NCBI RefSeq assembly: GCF_001629705.1
Contig: NZ_CP015378.1
Location: 1,736,001-1,800,000, forward strand
Length of the DNA: 64,000 bases
Direction of reading: 5' to 3'
From: Fictibacillus phosphorivorans
Lineage (GTDB): Bacteria; Bacillota; Bacilli; Bacillales; Fictibacillaceae
Under the pieces are notes generated by a model that saw nothing but the letters and a program-made list of their open reading frames with translations, ran no database searches and was not told where the DNA came from. Position numbers and translations under genes: made by a program. Of this stretch, positions 1-9,291 are shown piece after piece. Numbering within the stretch: the stretch's first letter is position 1; each line of letters begins with the position of its first letter.

Positions 1-1
1 T

Positions 2-352
2 CCAAAAGGTGTCGTCTATACGATCATGGAAGATAAGACAGATTTGGCATTAGCAAAATTAAAGGATCTAGGATACGAACCTGAAGTGAACCGAGATTGT
101 GCCAAAGTATCAGCAGTTGGAGCTGGTATCGCAGGAACGCCGGGAGTTACAGCAGCTATCGTAGAATCTCTGTCCAGCAGAAACATACAAATCTTACAAT
201 CTGCAGACTCGCATACTACGATTTGGGTTCTTGTAAAGAAAGCAGATCTTATTGAATCAGTAAATGCTCTTCATTCCGCTTTTCGTTTGAATGAGGAAGG
301 AATATCTGCAAACTTACAAGAAATCGTACAGCAGCAGTTTAATGAGTATTGA
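2..352 (+). CDS. dapG: Aspartokinase I (diaminopimelate-sensitive type), C-terminal part
   Basis: The reading frame is open from the window edge, so this is the 3' end of a longer gene. The visible 116 residues contain a regulatory ACT domain, with the run VSAVGAGIAGTPGVTAAIV followed by SADSHTTIWVLV, typical of the aspartokinase C-terminus. The enzyme phosphorylates aspartate in the first step of lysine, DAP, threonine and methionine synthesis, and the ACT domains bind the feedback inhibitor. The assignment to dapG rather than lysC rests on dapA following directly, as in B. subtilis asd-dapG-dapA. The catalytic kinase domain lies outside the window. Confidence 0.88.
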   Translation, partial: PKGVVYTIMEDKTDLALAKLKDLGYEPEVNRDCAKVSAVGAGIAGTPGVTAAIVESLSSRNIQILQSADSHTTIWVLVKKADLIESVNALHSAFRLNEEGISANLQEIVQQQFNEY

Positions 353-364
353 GGAGTGAAGGAA

Positions 365-1234
365 ATGGATTTCGGAAGTATTAGCACCGCGATGGTAACA
401 CCTTTTGACAGCAAAGGAAACATTGACTTTGGCAGAACGACAAAATTGGTTAACCATCTGATCAATAATGGAACAGATAGTCTAGTCGTAGCAGGGACTA
501 CAGGAGAATCTGCCACATTAACGACAGAAGAAAAAGTAGCCCTTTTTAAACACGTTGTAAAAGTGGTAGATAAAAGAGTTCCTGTGATCGCTGGAACGGG
601 AAGCAACAATACGAAAGCTTCCATCGATCTTTCAAAAAAGGCTGAAGAAATCGGTGTGGATGCGATTATGATCGTAGCGCCCTATTATAATAAACCGAGT
701 CAAGAAGGGATCATCGCCCATTATAAAGCGATCGCAAGTGCTGTAAGCCTTCCGATCATGGCTTATAATATCCCGGGAAGATCAGTGATCTCATTCTCTG
801 TTGATACAGTGCTTCGACTAGCTGAAGTGCCAAACATCGTGGCGTTGAAAGATGCTGGTGGGAATTTAGATACGATGAGTGAAGTGATTGAAAATACACC
901 TGAGGATTTTGTTGTTTACAGCGGAGACGACGGATTAACCCTTCCATCTCTAGCGATAGGAAGTGCAGGAATCGTTTCAGTGGCTTCACATGTGATCGGA
1001 AACGAGATGCAAGAGATGATCAAGGCGTTTAGAGACGGTGAGAATAGAGAAGCTGCGCGTATTCATCGAAAGTTGCTTCCGGTTATGCAAGAGCTTTTTA
1101 AAGCGCCGAGTCCCGCTCCGGTTAAGACAGCCCTACAAGTAAAAGGACTGGATGTTGGCGGCGTTAGATTGCCGTTACTGCCTTTAAATCAATCTGAAAG
1201 AGAAGCTCTCTCTAACAGATTAAATAGCTTATAA
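365..1234 (+). CDS. dapA: 4-hydroxy-tetrahydrodipicolinate synthase
   Basis: DapA condenses pyruvate with aspartate semialdehyde in the DAP/lysine pathway, which also supplies peptidoglycan and spore dipicolinate. The 289-residue product begins MDFGSISTAMVTPFD and carries VAGTTGESATL near residue 45 (GTTGE substrate loop), the YNIPGR motif with the catalytic Tyr, and VALKDAGG with the Schiff-base Lys. An upstream in-frame GTG at 356 exists. ATG 365 was chosen because GAGGAG at 351-356 sits about 8 nt before it and the product then matches the family N-terminus. It follows dapG with a 12-nt gap, so the two are probably co-transcribed. Confidence 0.96.
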   Translation: MDFGSISTAMVTPFDSKGNIDFGRTTKLVNHLINNGTDSLVVAGTTGESATLTTEEKVALFKHVVKVVDKRVPVIAGTGSNNTKASIDLSKKAEEIGVDAIMIVAPYYNKPSQEGIIAHYKAIASAVSLPIMAYNIPGRSVISFSVDTVLRLAEVPNIVALKDAGGNLDTMSEVIENTPEDFVVYSGDDGLTLPSLAIGSAGIVSVASHVIGNEMQEMIKAFRDGENREAARIHRKLLPVMQELFKAPSPAPVKTALQVKGLDVGGVRLPLLPLNQSEREALSNRLNSL

Positions 1235-1246
1235 AAAGTAGTAAAG

Positions 1247-1275
1247 AAGGGCTTCGCATGCGAAGCTCTTTTTTC
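1247..1275 (+). terminator. Rho-independent terminator after dapA
   Basis: A GC-rich hairpin pairs GGGCTTCGC with GCGAAGCTC and is followed by a run of T. It ends the dapG-dapA unit. Confidence 0.85.
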
Positions 1276-1304
1276 TTATGTACTCATCAGCGATCAATAT
1301 AAAC

Positions 1305-1337
1305 AAGCCCCCGTCGTACATAGACAGGAGCTTTTTT
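1305..1337 (+). terminator. Second hairpin with T-run in the dapA-rnjB gap
   Basis: AAGCCCCCGTC (1305-1315) pairs with GACAGGAGCTT (1323-1333) through 9 pairs and two C.A mismatches, followed by six T. It may be a back-up terminator or mark the end of an unrecognised small transcript. Confidence 0.5.
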
Positions 1338-1390
1338 AATAGGTGAGCGTATTAGTGTTGTCGCGTTTTGTCGAAGATTGTTTAATAAAT

Positions 1391-1474
1391 TTTATCCGTG
1401 AAATTATTGACTCTATACGTGAATATATTTTGATTTACCGTGAAAATAAAATGGATTACCGTGAAATTATTAAA
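1391..1474. repeat. Array A: four diverged units with exact 21-bp period
   Basis: Four consecutive 21-bp units start at 1391, 1412, 1433 and 1454. Each contains a CGTGAA core (ATCCGTGAAAT, ATACGTGAATA, TACCGTGAAAA, TACCGTGAAAT) followed by an AT-rich variable half. Because 21 is a multiple of three, the units stay open as a heptad-like peptide with RE in each unit. No good ribosome binding site precedes it, and similar arrays occur at 32347 and 58010, so I treat it as a non-coding repeat rather than a gene. Confidence 0.75.
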
Positions 1475-1551
1475 CGTTGCGATTTCTACAAACAAAAACT
1501 TTCACTTAAACTAGATCGAATTGAAGTCGCATCATCTTTTTATAAACAAAA

Positions 1552-1600
1552 AGGCTTTGATTCAATCAAGAAACATTGAATCAAAGCCTCAATTTTATTC
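1552..1600. terminator. Perfect 15-bp inverted repeat downstream of array A
   Basis: AGGCTTTGATTCAAT (1552-1566) and its exact complement (1575-1589) flank an 8-nt loop, followed by CAATTTTATT. This looks like a terminator on the plus strand, though the T-run is imperfect. It directly follows the 21-bp array, so the array may be part of a short transcript. Confidence 0.55.
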
Positions 1601-1850
1601 AATTATGATATTTCCGACTCAGTTTTATGTCTCTTCCTATCCTCATATTGGGGCAGTCCAGACTCAGTCAACAGTCAAGAAAGTGTTCTCTGCCTTCAAT
1701 CATCTTACTTTTGACTTCGACACTCCCATTGTAGCAAAAAAGGTGAGACTACGAAGGCGCTTTGCAAAGGGGGGGATGTAAATAGACTAAGACCAGAGTT
1801 CAAAAACAATTAGGAAACACTTTAACCTTATTTTTATTTGTACTTTGCTC
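1601..1850. other. Unassigned intergenic stretch before rnjB
   Basis: I see no gene with a credible ribosome binding site here. A purine-rich GGGGGGGATG at 1769-1778 resembles a start region, but the frame closes at once. Otherwise only unstructured sequence leads to the rnjB promoter. Confidence 0.4.
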
Positions 1851-1854
1851 AGTC

Positions 1855-1884
1855 TTGTTTTGTATTCCTCTCATAGAGTATAAT
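1855..1884 (+). promoter_or_regulatory. Probable sigma-A promoter of rnjB
   Basis: TTGTTT (1855-1860) and a perfect TATAAT (1879-1884) are separated by 18 bp, about 60 bp before the rnjB start codon. Confidence 0.6.
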
Positions 1885-1946
1885 GTTTTTAAGTGACGTG
1901 ATCGGGATTCATTTTTTTTACATACAACATAGGAGGAATATACACA

Positions 1947-3614
1947 TTGTCAAAACAAAATAGAGATAAAATTAAAGTTTTTGCCCTGGGCGGAGTCGGT
2001 GAGATCGGCAAAAACATGTATGTCGTGGACACAGGTGAAGAAATCTTTGTCATGGACTCAGGTCTGATGTTTCCTCAAGAGGAAATGCTTGGAATCGATA
2101 TCGTCATACCAGATGTGACTTACTTGAAGGAAAACCTAGAGCGTGTGACTGGAATCTTCTTAACACATGCCCATGAAGATCATATCGGCGGACTTCCATA
2201 TGTTTTAAGACAGGTACCTGTGCCTGTATATGGAACTCGTTTAACGTTAGGACTTGTAGAAGCAAAACTAAAAGAAGCGGGACTATTGCGTTCCACAGAA
2301 TTAAATTTGATCGAAACGAACCAAAAGCTATCATTTAACAGTGCGAAGGTAAGCTTCTTCCACGTAAATCACAGTATTCCAGATGCAGTAGGAATTGCAA
2401 TTCACACGTCACAGGGAATTATTGCAAATACTGGTGATTTTAAGATCGATCATACACCAATCGATGGACAGCATACTGAATTTGGAAAAATTTCAGCATT
2501 GGCTGAAGAAGGTGTACTGTGTTTGCTATCAGATAGTACGAACGCAGAACGACCAGGCTCTACAGGTCCAGAAGCACAAGTTGGACAAGAGATCCTTGAT
2601 GTTTTCCAAGCGGCAAAAGGAAGAATTATCATAGCTTCTTTTGCTTCAAATGTACACCGTGTTCAGCAAGTTATGAACGCTGCTGCAAAAACAAACAGAA
2701 AAGTAGCTGTTAACGGAAGAAGTATGGTGAAAGTTGTTGATATCGCTTCACAACTTGGGTACTTGACGATCGAAAAAGATCTATTAGTAACGATCGATCA
2801 AGCAAACGATTACAGTGATGAAAAAGTAGTCATCTTAACAACAGGTAGCCAAGGTGAATCGATGGCAGCGTTGTCTAGAATGGCACAAAAATCACACAAA
2901 CAGATCGCTCTTCGTCCTTCAGATACAGTCGTAATTGCCGCTACCCCGATACCTGGCAATGAAACTTCAGTTGCGAAGATGGTTGATAAACTGATGCGTA
3001 CAGGGGCAGATGTTATCTTTGGTCAGAAAAAGGTCCACGTATCCGGACATGGTAGTGCTGAAGAACTTAAGTTCATGCTTAGTATGATGAAACCGAAATA
3101 CTTCATGCCAGTTCATGGTGAATATAAGATGCAAAAAGCGCATCAAAAATTGGCGATCGAAGTTGGAGTTGAAAAAGACAACATCTTTATCGTGGATAAA
3201 GGTGAAGTGGTAGAGTTCGCTAACGGATTCGCTCAAAAAACAGGTAAAGTACCTTCAGGAAACGTATTAGTAGATGGTCTTGGAGTAGGAGATATTGGAA
3301 ACATCGTACTTCGTGATCGTAAACTATTATCTCAAGATGGAATTTTAGTGGTCGTTGTTACGATCAGTAAAGATTCTCATAAGCTGATTTCAGGTCCTGA
3401 GATCATATCAAGAGGCTTTGTGTACGTTCGTGAAAGTGAAGCTCTTCTTCAAGAAGCAAATACAAAAGTTCGTGACGTACTTGAAAAGTGCATGAACGAA
3501 AATATGAAAGAATGGTCTAGTCTTAAGTCAAACGTTAGAGATACATTAAGTCAGTATCTGTTCGAAAAAACGAAGAGAAGACCAATGATCATGCCGATCA
3601 TTATGGAAATTTAA
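1947..3614 (+). CDS. rnjB: Ribonuclease J2 (metallo-beta-lactamase/beta-CASP RNase)
   Basis: RNase J proteins combine endonuclease and 5'-3' exonuclease activity in mRNA decay and rRNA maturation. The 555-residue product has the N-terminal beta-lactamase fold, the beta-CASP domain and the C-terminal region ending FEKTKRRPMIMPIIMEI, which matches RNase J2. Position between dapA and tepA is that of B. subtilis rnjB. The metal-binding motif HAHEDHIGG (about residues 74-82) and PVHGEYKMQKAH are complete, whereas the B. subtilis J2 as I recall it has substitutions at these places. TTG 1947 is preceded by AGGAGG at 1931-1936. It could be a functional hybrid of J1-like activity and J2 position. Confidence 0.93.
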   Translation: MSKQNRDKIKVFALGGVGEIGKNMYVVDTGEEIFVMDSGLMFPQEEMLGIDIVIPDVTYLKENLERVTGIFLTHAHEDHIGGLPYVLRQVPVPVYGTRLTLGLVEAKLKEAGLLRSTELNLIETNQKLSFNSAKVSFFHVNHSIPDAVGIAIHTSQGIIANTGDFKIDHTPIDGQHTEFGKISALAEEGVLCLLSDSTNAERPGSTGPEAQVGQEILDVFQAAKGRIIIASFASNVHRVQQVMNAAAKTNRKVAVNGRSMVKVVDIASQLGYLTIEKDLLVTIDQANDYSDEKVVILTTGSQGESMAALSRMAQKSHKQIALRPSDTVVIAATPIPGNETSVAKMVDKLMRTGADVIFGQKKVHVSGHGSAEELKFMLSMMKPKYFMPVHGEYKMQKAHQKLAIEVGVEKDNIFIVDKGEVVEFANGFAQKTGKVPSGNVLVDGLGVGDIGNIVLRDRKLLSQDGILVVVVTISKDSHKLISGPEIISRGFVYVRESEALLQEANTKVRDVLEKCMNENMKEWSSLKSNVRDTLSQYLFEKTKRRPMIMPIIMEI

Positions 3615-3638
3615 CCCGCTGATACAGCGGGTTTTTTA
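3613..3638 (+). terminator. Terminator after rnjB
   Basis: ACCCGCTG/CAGCGGGT hairpin followed by a T-run, starting at the rnjB stop codon. Confidence 0.9.
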
Positions 3639-3706
3639 TTTTTTTCTCATATGAATGGAAATTACGCCCATACTAAGAAGAACCTAACTTAGAAGGGGTA
3701 TGAATT

Positions 3707-4447
3707 ATGGATCAGACACCAGAAACAGAAGCACCGCAAACAGATGCACCTAAGAAGGATGAAAGCTCAGGTCTTATACAGAAGATACAGTCGTTAGGAC
3801 AAACGAACGTACCTACAATGGAAGGCTCGAGTATACATTGTTTGACGATCGTGGGCCAGATCGAAGGGCACATGCAGCTACCTCCTAACAACAAAGCAAC
3901 AAAATATGAACACTTGATTCCTCAATTAGTAGCCATTGAACAGAATCATAAGATTGAAGGACTGCTTGTCATTCTGAATACAGTAGGTGGAGATGTGGAG
4001 GCTGGCCTTGCGATCTCTGAGATGATCGCATCCCTCTCAAAGCCAAGTGTTTCTCTCGTATTAGGAGGAGGACATTCTATAGGAGTACCAATAGCGGTCA
4101 GCGCTGATTATTCGTTCATCGCACCAACGGCTACTATGACCATCCATCCCGTTCGACTGACAGGTCTGGTCATTGGAGTTCCACAAACATTTGAGTATTT
4201 AGACAAGATGCAGGACCGGGTGATTTCTTTTGTTACGAGCCATTCTGAGATCACGGAAGAGCGATTTAAAGAATTGATGTTTTCTAAAGGGAACTTGACT
4301 CGTGATATAGGTACCAATGTGATTGGAACGGATGCCGTAAGTGATGGACTCATAAACGAAGTAGGCGGAGTAGGTCAAGCGCTCAAAAAGTTAAACGAAC
4401 TGATCGAAGTGAACAAAAAAGAAGAAGATAAAGGATTAACACAATGA
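3707..4447 (+). CDS. tepA: TepA, ClpP-like translocation-enhancing protease
   Basis: The 246-residue product belongs to the ClpP/crotonase superfamily. [17 protein letters not shown] (about residues 87-103) is the substrate-groove strand, [16 protein letters not shown] holds the nucleophile Ser region, and ATMTIHPVR the catalytic His region. In B. subtilis TepA was linked to protein secretion and may degrade signal peptides or small acid-soluble spore proteins; the true substrate is uncertain. ATG 3707 follows AGAAGGGG. The gene overlaps ylzJ by 4 bp, so the two are translationally coupled. Confidence 0.92.
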   Translation: MDQTPETEAPQTDAPKKDESSGLIQKIQSLGQTNVPTMEGSSIHCLTIVGQIEGHMQLPPNNKATKYEHLIPQLVAIEQNHKIEGLLVILNTVGGDVEAGLAISEMIASLSKPSVSLVLGGGHSIGVPIAVSADYSFIAPTATMTIHPVRLTGLVIGVPQTFEYLDKMQDRVISFVTSHSEITEERFKELMFSKGNLTRDIGTNVIGTDAVSDGLINEVGGVGQALKKLNELIEVNKKEEDKGLTQ

Positions 4448-4653
4448 TCTGGTACACGATGCAGCCTTTCGAATTGATGTTTCCGGAAGAAGGAAACGAA
4501 CAATCCCTGCAGAATGTAATACTTTATAATAACGTTCCTGTTCTCGTCGAACGTATCGGCGACGAAACTAAGATCGTTCAGATCATGAGCACAGACCCTT
4601 CTCATTTTTTACTTGAAGACTGTCAACCTGGAATGGTGCTGCGAAACTTTTAA
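4444..4653 (+). CDS. ylzJ: YlzJ-like small protein
   Basis: This 69-residue protein overlaps the tepA stop codon (ATGA at 4444-4447). The start [14 protein letters not shown] and the internal [19 protein letters not shown] resemble the YlzJ family found between tepA and spoIIIE in bacilli. The protein is soluble, has no signal peptide and has no known activity. Conserved pairing with TepA suggests a shared role, but that is inference. Confidence 0.85.
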   Translation: MIWYTMQPFELMFPEEGNEQSLQNVILYNNVPVLVERIGDETKIVQIMSTDPSHFLLEDCQPGMVLRNF

Positions 4654-4686
4654 AAAAGTCATCTAAGAATTATGCTATACTAGTAC

Positions 4687-4720
4687 AAAGCAGCCTTCTG
4701 ATTTGCAGGGCTGCTTTTCT
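4687..4720 (+). terminator. Terminator after ylzJ
   Basis: AAAGCAGCC/GGCTGCTTT hairpin with T-rich tail. Confidence 0.88.
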
Positions 4721-4773
4721 TTCTATTTTTGTTCATACATACATAATTGAGGCAAGCTAGCGAGGTGAAAAAA

Positions 4774-7134
4774 ATGGCAAAAAACAAGAAAAAGAAAGCG
4801 AAGAATAAAGGCAGGTGGAAAGAGCAGCTGACGTATGAGATAGCAGGGCTCGCCATATTGGCGTTGTCCTCTTTAGCACTTGCTAAGATGGGCAACGTAG
4901 GAATGGCTTTTGTTCATCTTCTCCGTTTCTTTAGTGGAGAATGGTATGGCATACTTTTGCTCGGTTGTATCTTATTATCCTTTTATTTGATCTGGAAAAG
5001 AAGCTGGCCGGTTCTCATATCCAAAAAATTAACAGGTGTTTATATCCTTTTCTTTTCATTTTTAGTATTGAGCCACTTAACGTTGTTCGAACATTTAACA
5101 AACGGTGGAGAATGGAAAGATGCGTCGGTCATAAGAAACACTTGGGATCTATACTGGATGCAGCTTCAAGGGGAAACCTCAACGAATGATATTGGTGGAG
5201 GACTTGTAGGAGCTATTGGCTTTGCTCTTTTTTACTTTTTATTTGGTGCAGGAGGAACAAAGCTTGTCATTTTCTTTCTCATAATAGGGAGCCTTCTGTT
5301 GATCTCAGGTAAATCTTTGTCCGTTCTTCTACAGAAACTTGTTGATACATCCAGTTCAGCATCTTCAAAAATGAAAGAGTACATACAAGAAAAGAAGACT
5401 TCACTTTCTGAAGAAAGAATGAAAAAAGTAAAAGAAAAGAAAAATTTAAAACCTGCAACGATTGATGAAGAAGAGACGGAAGAGATCCTCATCTCTGAAG
5501 AACCTGTTATCGAAGATTTTACGAAAAGAGTTCAACAAACAGAGAGCGGCGTTCAGTTGAAATTTGCGCCTCAGATGTACGGTGAGAATGAAGAAAAAGA
5601 AGAGCAAAGAGATGGCAGGGAAGTAGAGAACGAATCTACAACGCCTTCACCATTGCCGGTTAACTTTGGTGATGAAGTCATACAGAATGAGCATTATCAG
5701 CTTCCGACCATGAAACATCTTAGAACACCTCAAAACAGCGGACAGCATAAAGACAAGCAATACGCTGCAAGTAAAAGTAACGCGAAAAAACTTGAAAAAA
5801 CGTTTGAGAGTTTTGGAGTAAAAGCAAAGGTACTTAAAGTCCACCTTGGACCTGCAGTAACGAAATACGAGGTGTACCCGGATGTTGGTGTTAAGGTAAG
5901 TAAGATCGTAAACCTGTCAGATGACTTGGCTCTTGCTCTAGCCGCAAAAGATATTCGTATCGAAGCTCCGATACCAGGTAAATCAGCTGTTGGGATCGAG
6001 GTTCCAAATCAAGAGATCTCGATGGTAACATTAAGAGAAGTTCTTGAAGCACCACAGTTTTCGGGTCAGCAATCACCTCTCGCGATCGGTCTTGGCAGAG
6101 ATATCTCAGGTGAACCGATTATCGCAGATCTTTCTAAGATGCCTCACTTACTTGTTGCAGGAGCGACCGGGAGCGGTAAGAGTGTGTGTGTAAACGGCAT
6201 TATTACAAGCATTCTGATGAGGGCTAAACCACATGAAGTGAAAATGATGATGATTGATCCGAAGATGGTAGAATTAAATATGTATAATGGGATACCTCAT
6301 CTCCTTGCACCAGTCGTTACTGAACCAAAGAAGGCAGCTCAAGCTTTAAAGCGGGTAGTCTCTGAGATGGAACGCAGGTATGAGCTATTCTCTCATAGTG
6401 GTACACGAAACATTGAAGGATACAATGAATCAATTCGAAAACAAAACGCTAAAGGGGATGCAAAACAGCCATTCTTACCTTATATCGTCGTTATTGTTGA
6501 TGAACTTGCTGATTTGATGATGGTTGCATCGGGTGATGTTGAGGACGCGATCACTCGTCTAGCCCAGATGGCTCGTGCAGCTGGAATACACTTGATTATT
6601 GCAACTCAGCGGCCATCAGTTGATGTCATAACGGGTGTTATTAAAGCGAACATCCCGTCTAGAATCGCGTTCAGTGTGTCCTCGCAAACCGACTCTAGAA
6701 CGATACTAGATATGGGAGGGGCTGAAAAACTTTTAGGAAGAGGAGATATGTTGTTCTTCCCTTCAGGAGCTTCAAAGCCTGTTCGTGTTCAAGGTGCCTT
6801 TTTATCAGATGTAGAAGTAGAAACGATCGTAGAACACTGTGTGTCACAGCAAAGAGCACAATACCAAGCAGAGATGATTCCTACAGAAGAAGCAGAACCT
6901 GCTGTCATGGAGTCTGAAGATGACTTGTTTACAGATGCTGTCAGACTGGTCGTCGATATGCAGACAGCTTCTGTTTCCATGCTTCAAAGAAGGTTTCGCA
7001 TCGGTTATTCAAGAGCCGCAAGATTGATCGATTCGATGGAATCAAAAGGAATAGTAGGTCCATATGAAGGATCTAAACCGCGAGAAGTGTTAATCTCCGC
7101 GATGCCGGACGAAAAAGAAGCTTCTAGTTCATAA
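4774..7134 (+). CDS. spoIIIE: DNA translocase SpoIIIE/FtsK family
   Basis: SpoIIIE pumps the chromosome into the forespore through the septum and also clears DNA from division septa. The 786-residue product has a basic N-terminus, four membrane segments within residues 20-180, a charged linker to about residue 330, and the motor with Walker A GATGSGKS (about 463-470) and Walker [12 protein letters not shown]. The C-terminal gamma domain [15 protein letters not shown] reads SRS/KOPS-type DNA. ATG 4774 is preferred over an upstream TTG at 4747 because GAGGTG at 4762-4767 is well spaced. It is monocistronic between two terminators. Confidence 0.97.
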   Translation: MAKNKKKKAKNKGRWKEQLTYEIAGLAILALSSLALAKMGNVGMAFVHLLRFFSGEWYGILLLGCILLSFYLIWKRSWPVLISKKLTGVYILFFSFLVLSHLTLFEHLTNGGEWKDASVIRNTWDLYWMQLQGETSTNDIGGGLVGAIGFALFYFLFGAGGTKLVIFFLIIGSLLLISGKSLSVLLQKLVDTSSSASSKMKEYIQEKKTSLSEERMKKVKEKKNLKPATIDEEETEEILISEEPVIEDFTKRVQQTESGVQLKFAPQMYGENEEKEEQRDGREVENESTTPSPLPVNFGDEVIQNEHYQLPTMKHLRTPQNSGQHKDKQYAASKSNAKKLEKTFESFGVKAKVLKVHLGPAVTKYEVYPDVGVKVSKIVNLSDDLALALAAKDIRIEAPIPGKSAVGIEVPNQEISMVTLREVLEAPQFSGQQSPLAIGLGRDISGEPIIADLSKMPHLLVAGATGSGKSVCVNGIITSILMRAKPHEVKMMMIDPKMVELNMYNGIPHLLAPVVTEPKKAAQALKRVVSEMERRYELFSHSGTRNIEGYNESIRKQNAKGDAKQPFLPYIVVIVDELADLMMVASGDVEDAITRLAQMARAAGIHLIIATQRPSVDVITGVIKANIPSRIAFSVSSQTDSRTILDMGGAEKLLGRGDMLFFPSGASKPVRVQGAFLSDVEVETIVEHCVSQQRAQYQAEMIPTEEAEPAVMESEDDLFTDAVRLVVDMQTASVSMLQRRFRIGYSRAARLIDSMESKGIVGPYEGSKPREVLISAMPDEKEASSS

Positions 7135-7140
7135 GTCTTA

Positions 7141-7173
7141 GGAAAACGAGCTCATACGGGCTCGTTTTCCTCT
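7141..7173 (+). terminator. Terminator after spoIIIE
   Basis: GGAAAACGAGC/GCTCGTTTTCC hairpin beginning just after the stop codon. Confidence 0.88.
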
Positions 7174-7330
7174 GTCATTGGAAATTAATTCAAATAATGT
7201 AAAATGCAAAGAATACCTATTAAAAATTTGTAAAAATAGTATTTATTTATAGAAATAAAAATGGTATAGTAATGTCGATTCTACTAATAATTTGTCATAC
7301 GTCGAACAACTTAGTTAAGGTGGTTTTGTA

Positions 7331-8056
7331 ATGTCAATAAAGGCTGACCATCGCTTGTTATATATAAAAGTGATTGAAAAGTTAAAAAAAGATATTGAAG
7401 AAGGTATTTATAAAGAGGGAGAAAAGCTTCCTTCTGAGTTTGAGTTATCAAAACAGCTTGGTATCTCTAGAGCTACATTGCGTGAAGCGCTTCGTATTTT
7501 AGAAGATGAAAACGTACTCATTCGTAAACATGGTGTTGGGACTTTTGTAAGAACTCGTGCTTTGTTCTCATCGGGCATTGAAGAACTCTACAGTGTGACC
7601 GATATGATAGAAAGAGGCGGTAAGAGAGCTGGTACTATTTTCCTAACATCGCAGATGACAGATGTCACAGAAGAACTACTTAGTAAGTTTAATGATTCAT
7701 TACCAGAAGGACTCATGATGATGGAGCGGGTACGTACGGCAGATGGTGAACCAGTTGTTTTTTGTAAAGACCATATGCCAGCGCACCTTTTCCCTGCAAA
7801 AGGATTGCACGATTATGAATCATTCTTAGAGATGCTGGAAAAGGAAACGGGTAGACGAGTTATGTATGCGGTAACAAACATCGAACCGATCGGATATCAC
7901 GACAGAGTTTCTGAAATATTGGAAAGCGATGAACGCGTTCCACTCCTCATCTTAAAACAAATGCATTACGATCAATTTGATGAACCTGTACTCTATTCTT
8001 GCAACTATTTTAGATCTGATAAGTTTATGTTCTCTGTTTTAAGAAAGCGCTTATAA
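7331..8056 (+). CDS. ymfC: GntR-family transcriptional regulator (UTRA type, YmfC-like)
   Basis: The 241-residue protein has an N-terminal winged helix ([44 protein letters not shown] broken across residues 28-72) and a C-terminal UTRA ligand-binding domain. It holds the ymfC position after spoIIIE. It lies 90 bp upstream of, and on the same strand as, a nucleoside-type ABC importer, so a nucleoside or related metabolite is a reasonable guess for its ligand; that is inference from context. The upstream 150 bp are AT-rich with a TATAGT hexamer near 7265. Confidence 0.85.
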   Translation: MSIKADHRLLYIKVIEKLKKDIEEGIYKEGEKLPSEFELSKQLGISRATLREALRILEDENVLIRKHGVGTFVRTRALFSSGIEELYSVTDMIERGGKRAGTIFLTSQMTDVTEELLSKFNDSLPEGLMMMERVRTADGEPVVFCKDHMPAHLFPAKGLHDYESFLEMLEKETGRRVMYAVTNIEPIGYHDRVSEILESDERVPLLILKQMHYDQFDEPVLYSCNYFRSDKFMFSVLRKRL

Positions 8057-8146
8057 TTAAAGTCTTTTTTAGGGGGTGATCGGTACTTTATTTTGCAGCA
8101 TTGGTTTTAGTCATTAAAATGAAAACACTTACAGGGGGAAAATGAC

Positions 8147-9214
8147 TTGAAAAAGAAATTAGGATTAATGGTAACTGCAATGTTAACGGCCGGTACGATT
8201 CTTGCCGGATGTGGATCTTCTGATGACGGGAAGTCTTCTGGCGGAGGAGAGAAAAAAGACTTTAAAGTAGCGATGGTAACAGACACTGGCGGTGTAGACG
8301 ATAAGTCTTTCAACCAGTCAGCATGGGAAGGTCTGACTAAGTTTGGAAAAGATAATAGTTTAGAAGAAAGCAAAGGGTACAAATACTTGCAATCTACTGC
8401 ACAAAGTGATTACAAGCCGAACTTAAACTCACTGATTCGTCAAAAGTACGATGTAGTATTTGGAATTGGGTTCTTAATGGGAACTGACGTAGAAACAGTA
8501 GCGAAGCAACAGCCTGATGCAAAACTTGCAATCGTTGATATGGTTGTTAAAGGTGATAACGTAGCGAACATTACGTTCTCTGAGCATGAAGGTTCATTCT
8601 TAGTAGGTCTAGTAGCTGGTATGCAATCTAAAACGAACAAAGTAGGATTCGTTGGTGGTGTTAACAGTGAACTGATCAAGAAGTTTGAAAACGGGTTTAA
8701 AGCTGGAGTATTAACAGCGAACCCTAAAGCTGAAGTAATGGTTCAATATGCAGAAGACTTCAACAAAGCTGAAAAAGGACAACAGATCGCGAACACGTTC
8801 TATCAACAAGGAGCTGACGTAATCTATCATGCTGCTGGTGGAACAGGTATGGGTGTGTTCACTGAAGCTAAGAACCGTAAGAAGAACGGCGAGAATGTTT
8901 GGGTAATCGGAGTAGACCGTGACCAACATGAAGAAGGAATGCCTGAGAACGTAACACTTACTTCAATGGTAAAACGTGTAGACCAAGCGGTATACGAAGT
9001 TTCTGAGCAAGCGATGAACGGTAAGTTCCCAGGTGGGAAAATTGTAGAGTTCGGTCTTAAAGAAGATGGAGTAGGTATCGCTCCAACTCAAGAGAACGTT
9101 GAAGAGAAGTCACTTCAATCTGTTGAAGATTTCAAAAAGAAAATCATCGCTGGCGAAGTGAAAGTTCCTAAGACAGACGCTGAATTTGAAGAGTTCAAGA
9201 AGAGCTTAAAATAA
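8147..9214 (+). CDS. nupN: BMP-family substrate-binding lipoprotein, nucleoside ABC importer
   Basis: The 355-residue product starts with a lipoprotein signal peptide whose lipobox is ILAGC (Cys about residue 22), followed by a Gly/Ser linker. It then has the BMP/Med domain with VAMVTDTGGVDDKSFNQSAWEG and VIYHAAGGTGMGVF. Close likeness to B. subtilis NupN (guanosine and other nucleosides) supports the call; the precise substrate is unproved. TTG 8147 follows AGGGGG at 8132-8137. A hairpin separates it from the ABC genes, the usual way of giving the binding protein more mRNA than the membrane parts. Confidence 0.9.
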   Translation: MKKKLGLMVTAMLTAGTILAGCGSSDDGKSSGGGEKKDFKVAMVTDTGGVDDKSFNQSAWEGLTKFGKDNSLEESKGYKYLQSTAQSDYKPNLNSLIRQKYDVVFGIGFLMGTDVETVAKQQPDAKLAIVDMVVKGDNVANITFSEHEGSFLVGLVAGMQSKTNKVGFVGGVNSELIKKFENGFKAGVLTANPKAEVMVQYAEDFNKAEKGQQIANTFYQQGADVIYHAAGGTGMGVFTEAKNRKKNGENVWVIGVDRDQHEEGMPENVTLTSMVKRVDQAVYEVSEQAMNGKFPGGKIVEFGLKEDGVGIAPTQENVEEKSLQSVEDFKKKIIAGEVKVPKTDAEFEEFKKSLK

Positions 9215-9238
9215 TTCAAGTGAAATGAATAACAGGCC

Positions 9239-9262
9239 AGGACTTGGCATAAGCCAAGTCCT
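9239..9262 (+). terminator. Intercistronic hairpin between binding protein and ATPase genes
   Basis: AGGACTTGGC (9239-9248) pairs perfectly with GCCAAGTCCT (9253-9262) around an ATAA loop. The weak T-tract suggests a partial terminator or mRNA-stabilising 3' end. Confidence 0.7.
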
Positions 9263-9291
9263 TCCTTATGCAATAAGGGGGGAGCAAGAAT

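Noticed and set aside
1391..1474. CRISPR array
   Set aside because: Unit length of 21 bp with no separate spacers, diverged units, and no cas genes in the window; the same applies to the arrays at 32347 and 58010.
1343..1579. 78-codon open frame between dapA and rnjB
   Set aside because: No ribosome binding site; it is simply the 21-bp array read in a frame that stays open because 21 is a multiple of three, and it ends inside a terminator-like hairpin.
1521..1781. 86-codon frame overlapping the hairpin after array A
   Set aside because: Crosses the hairpin, has no start signal and resembles no protein family I know.
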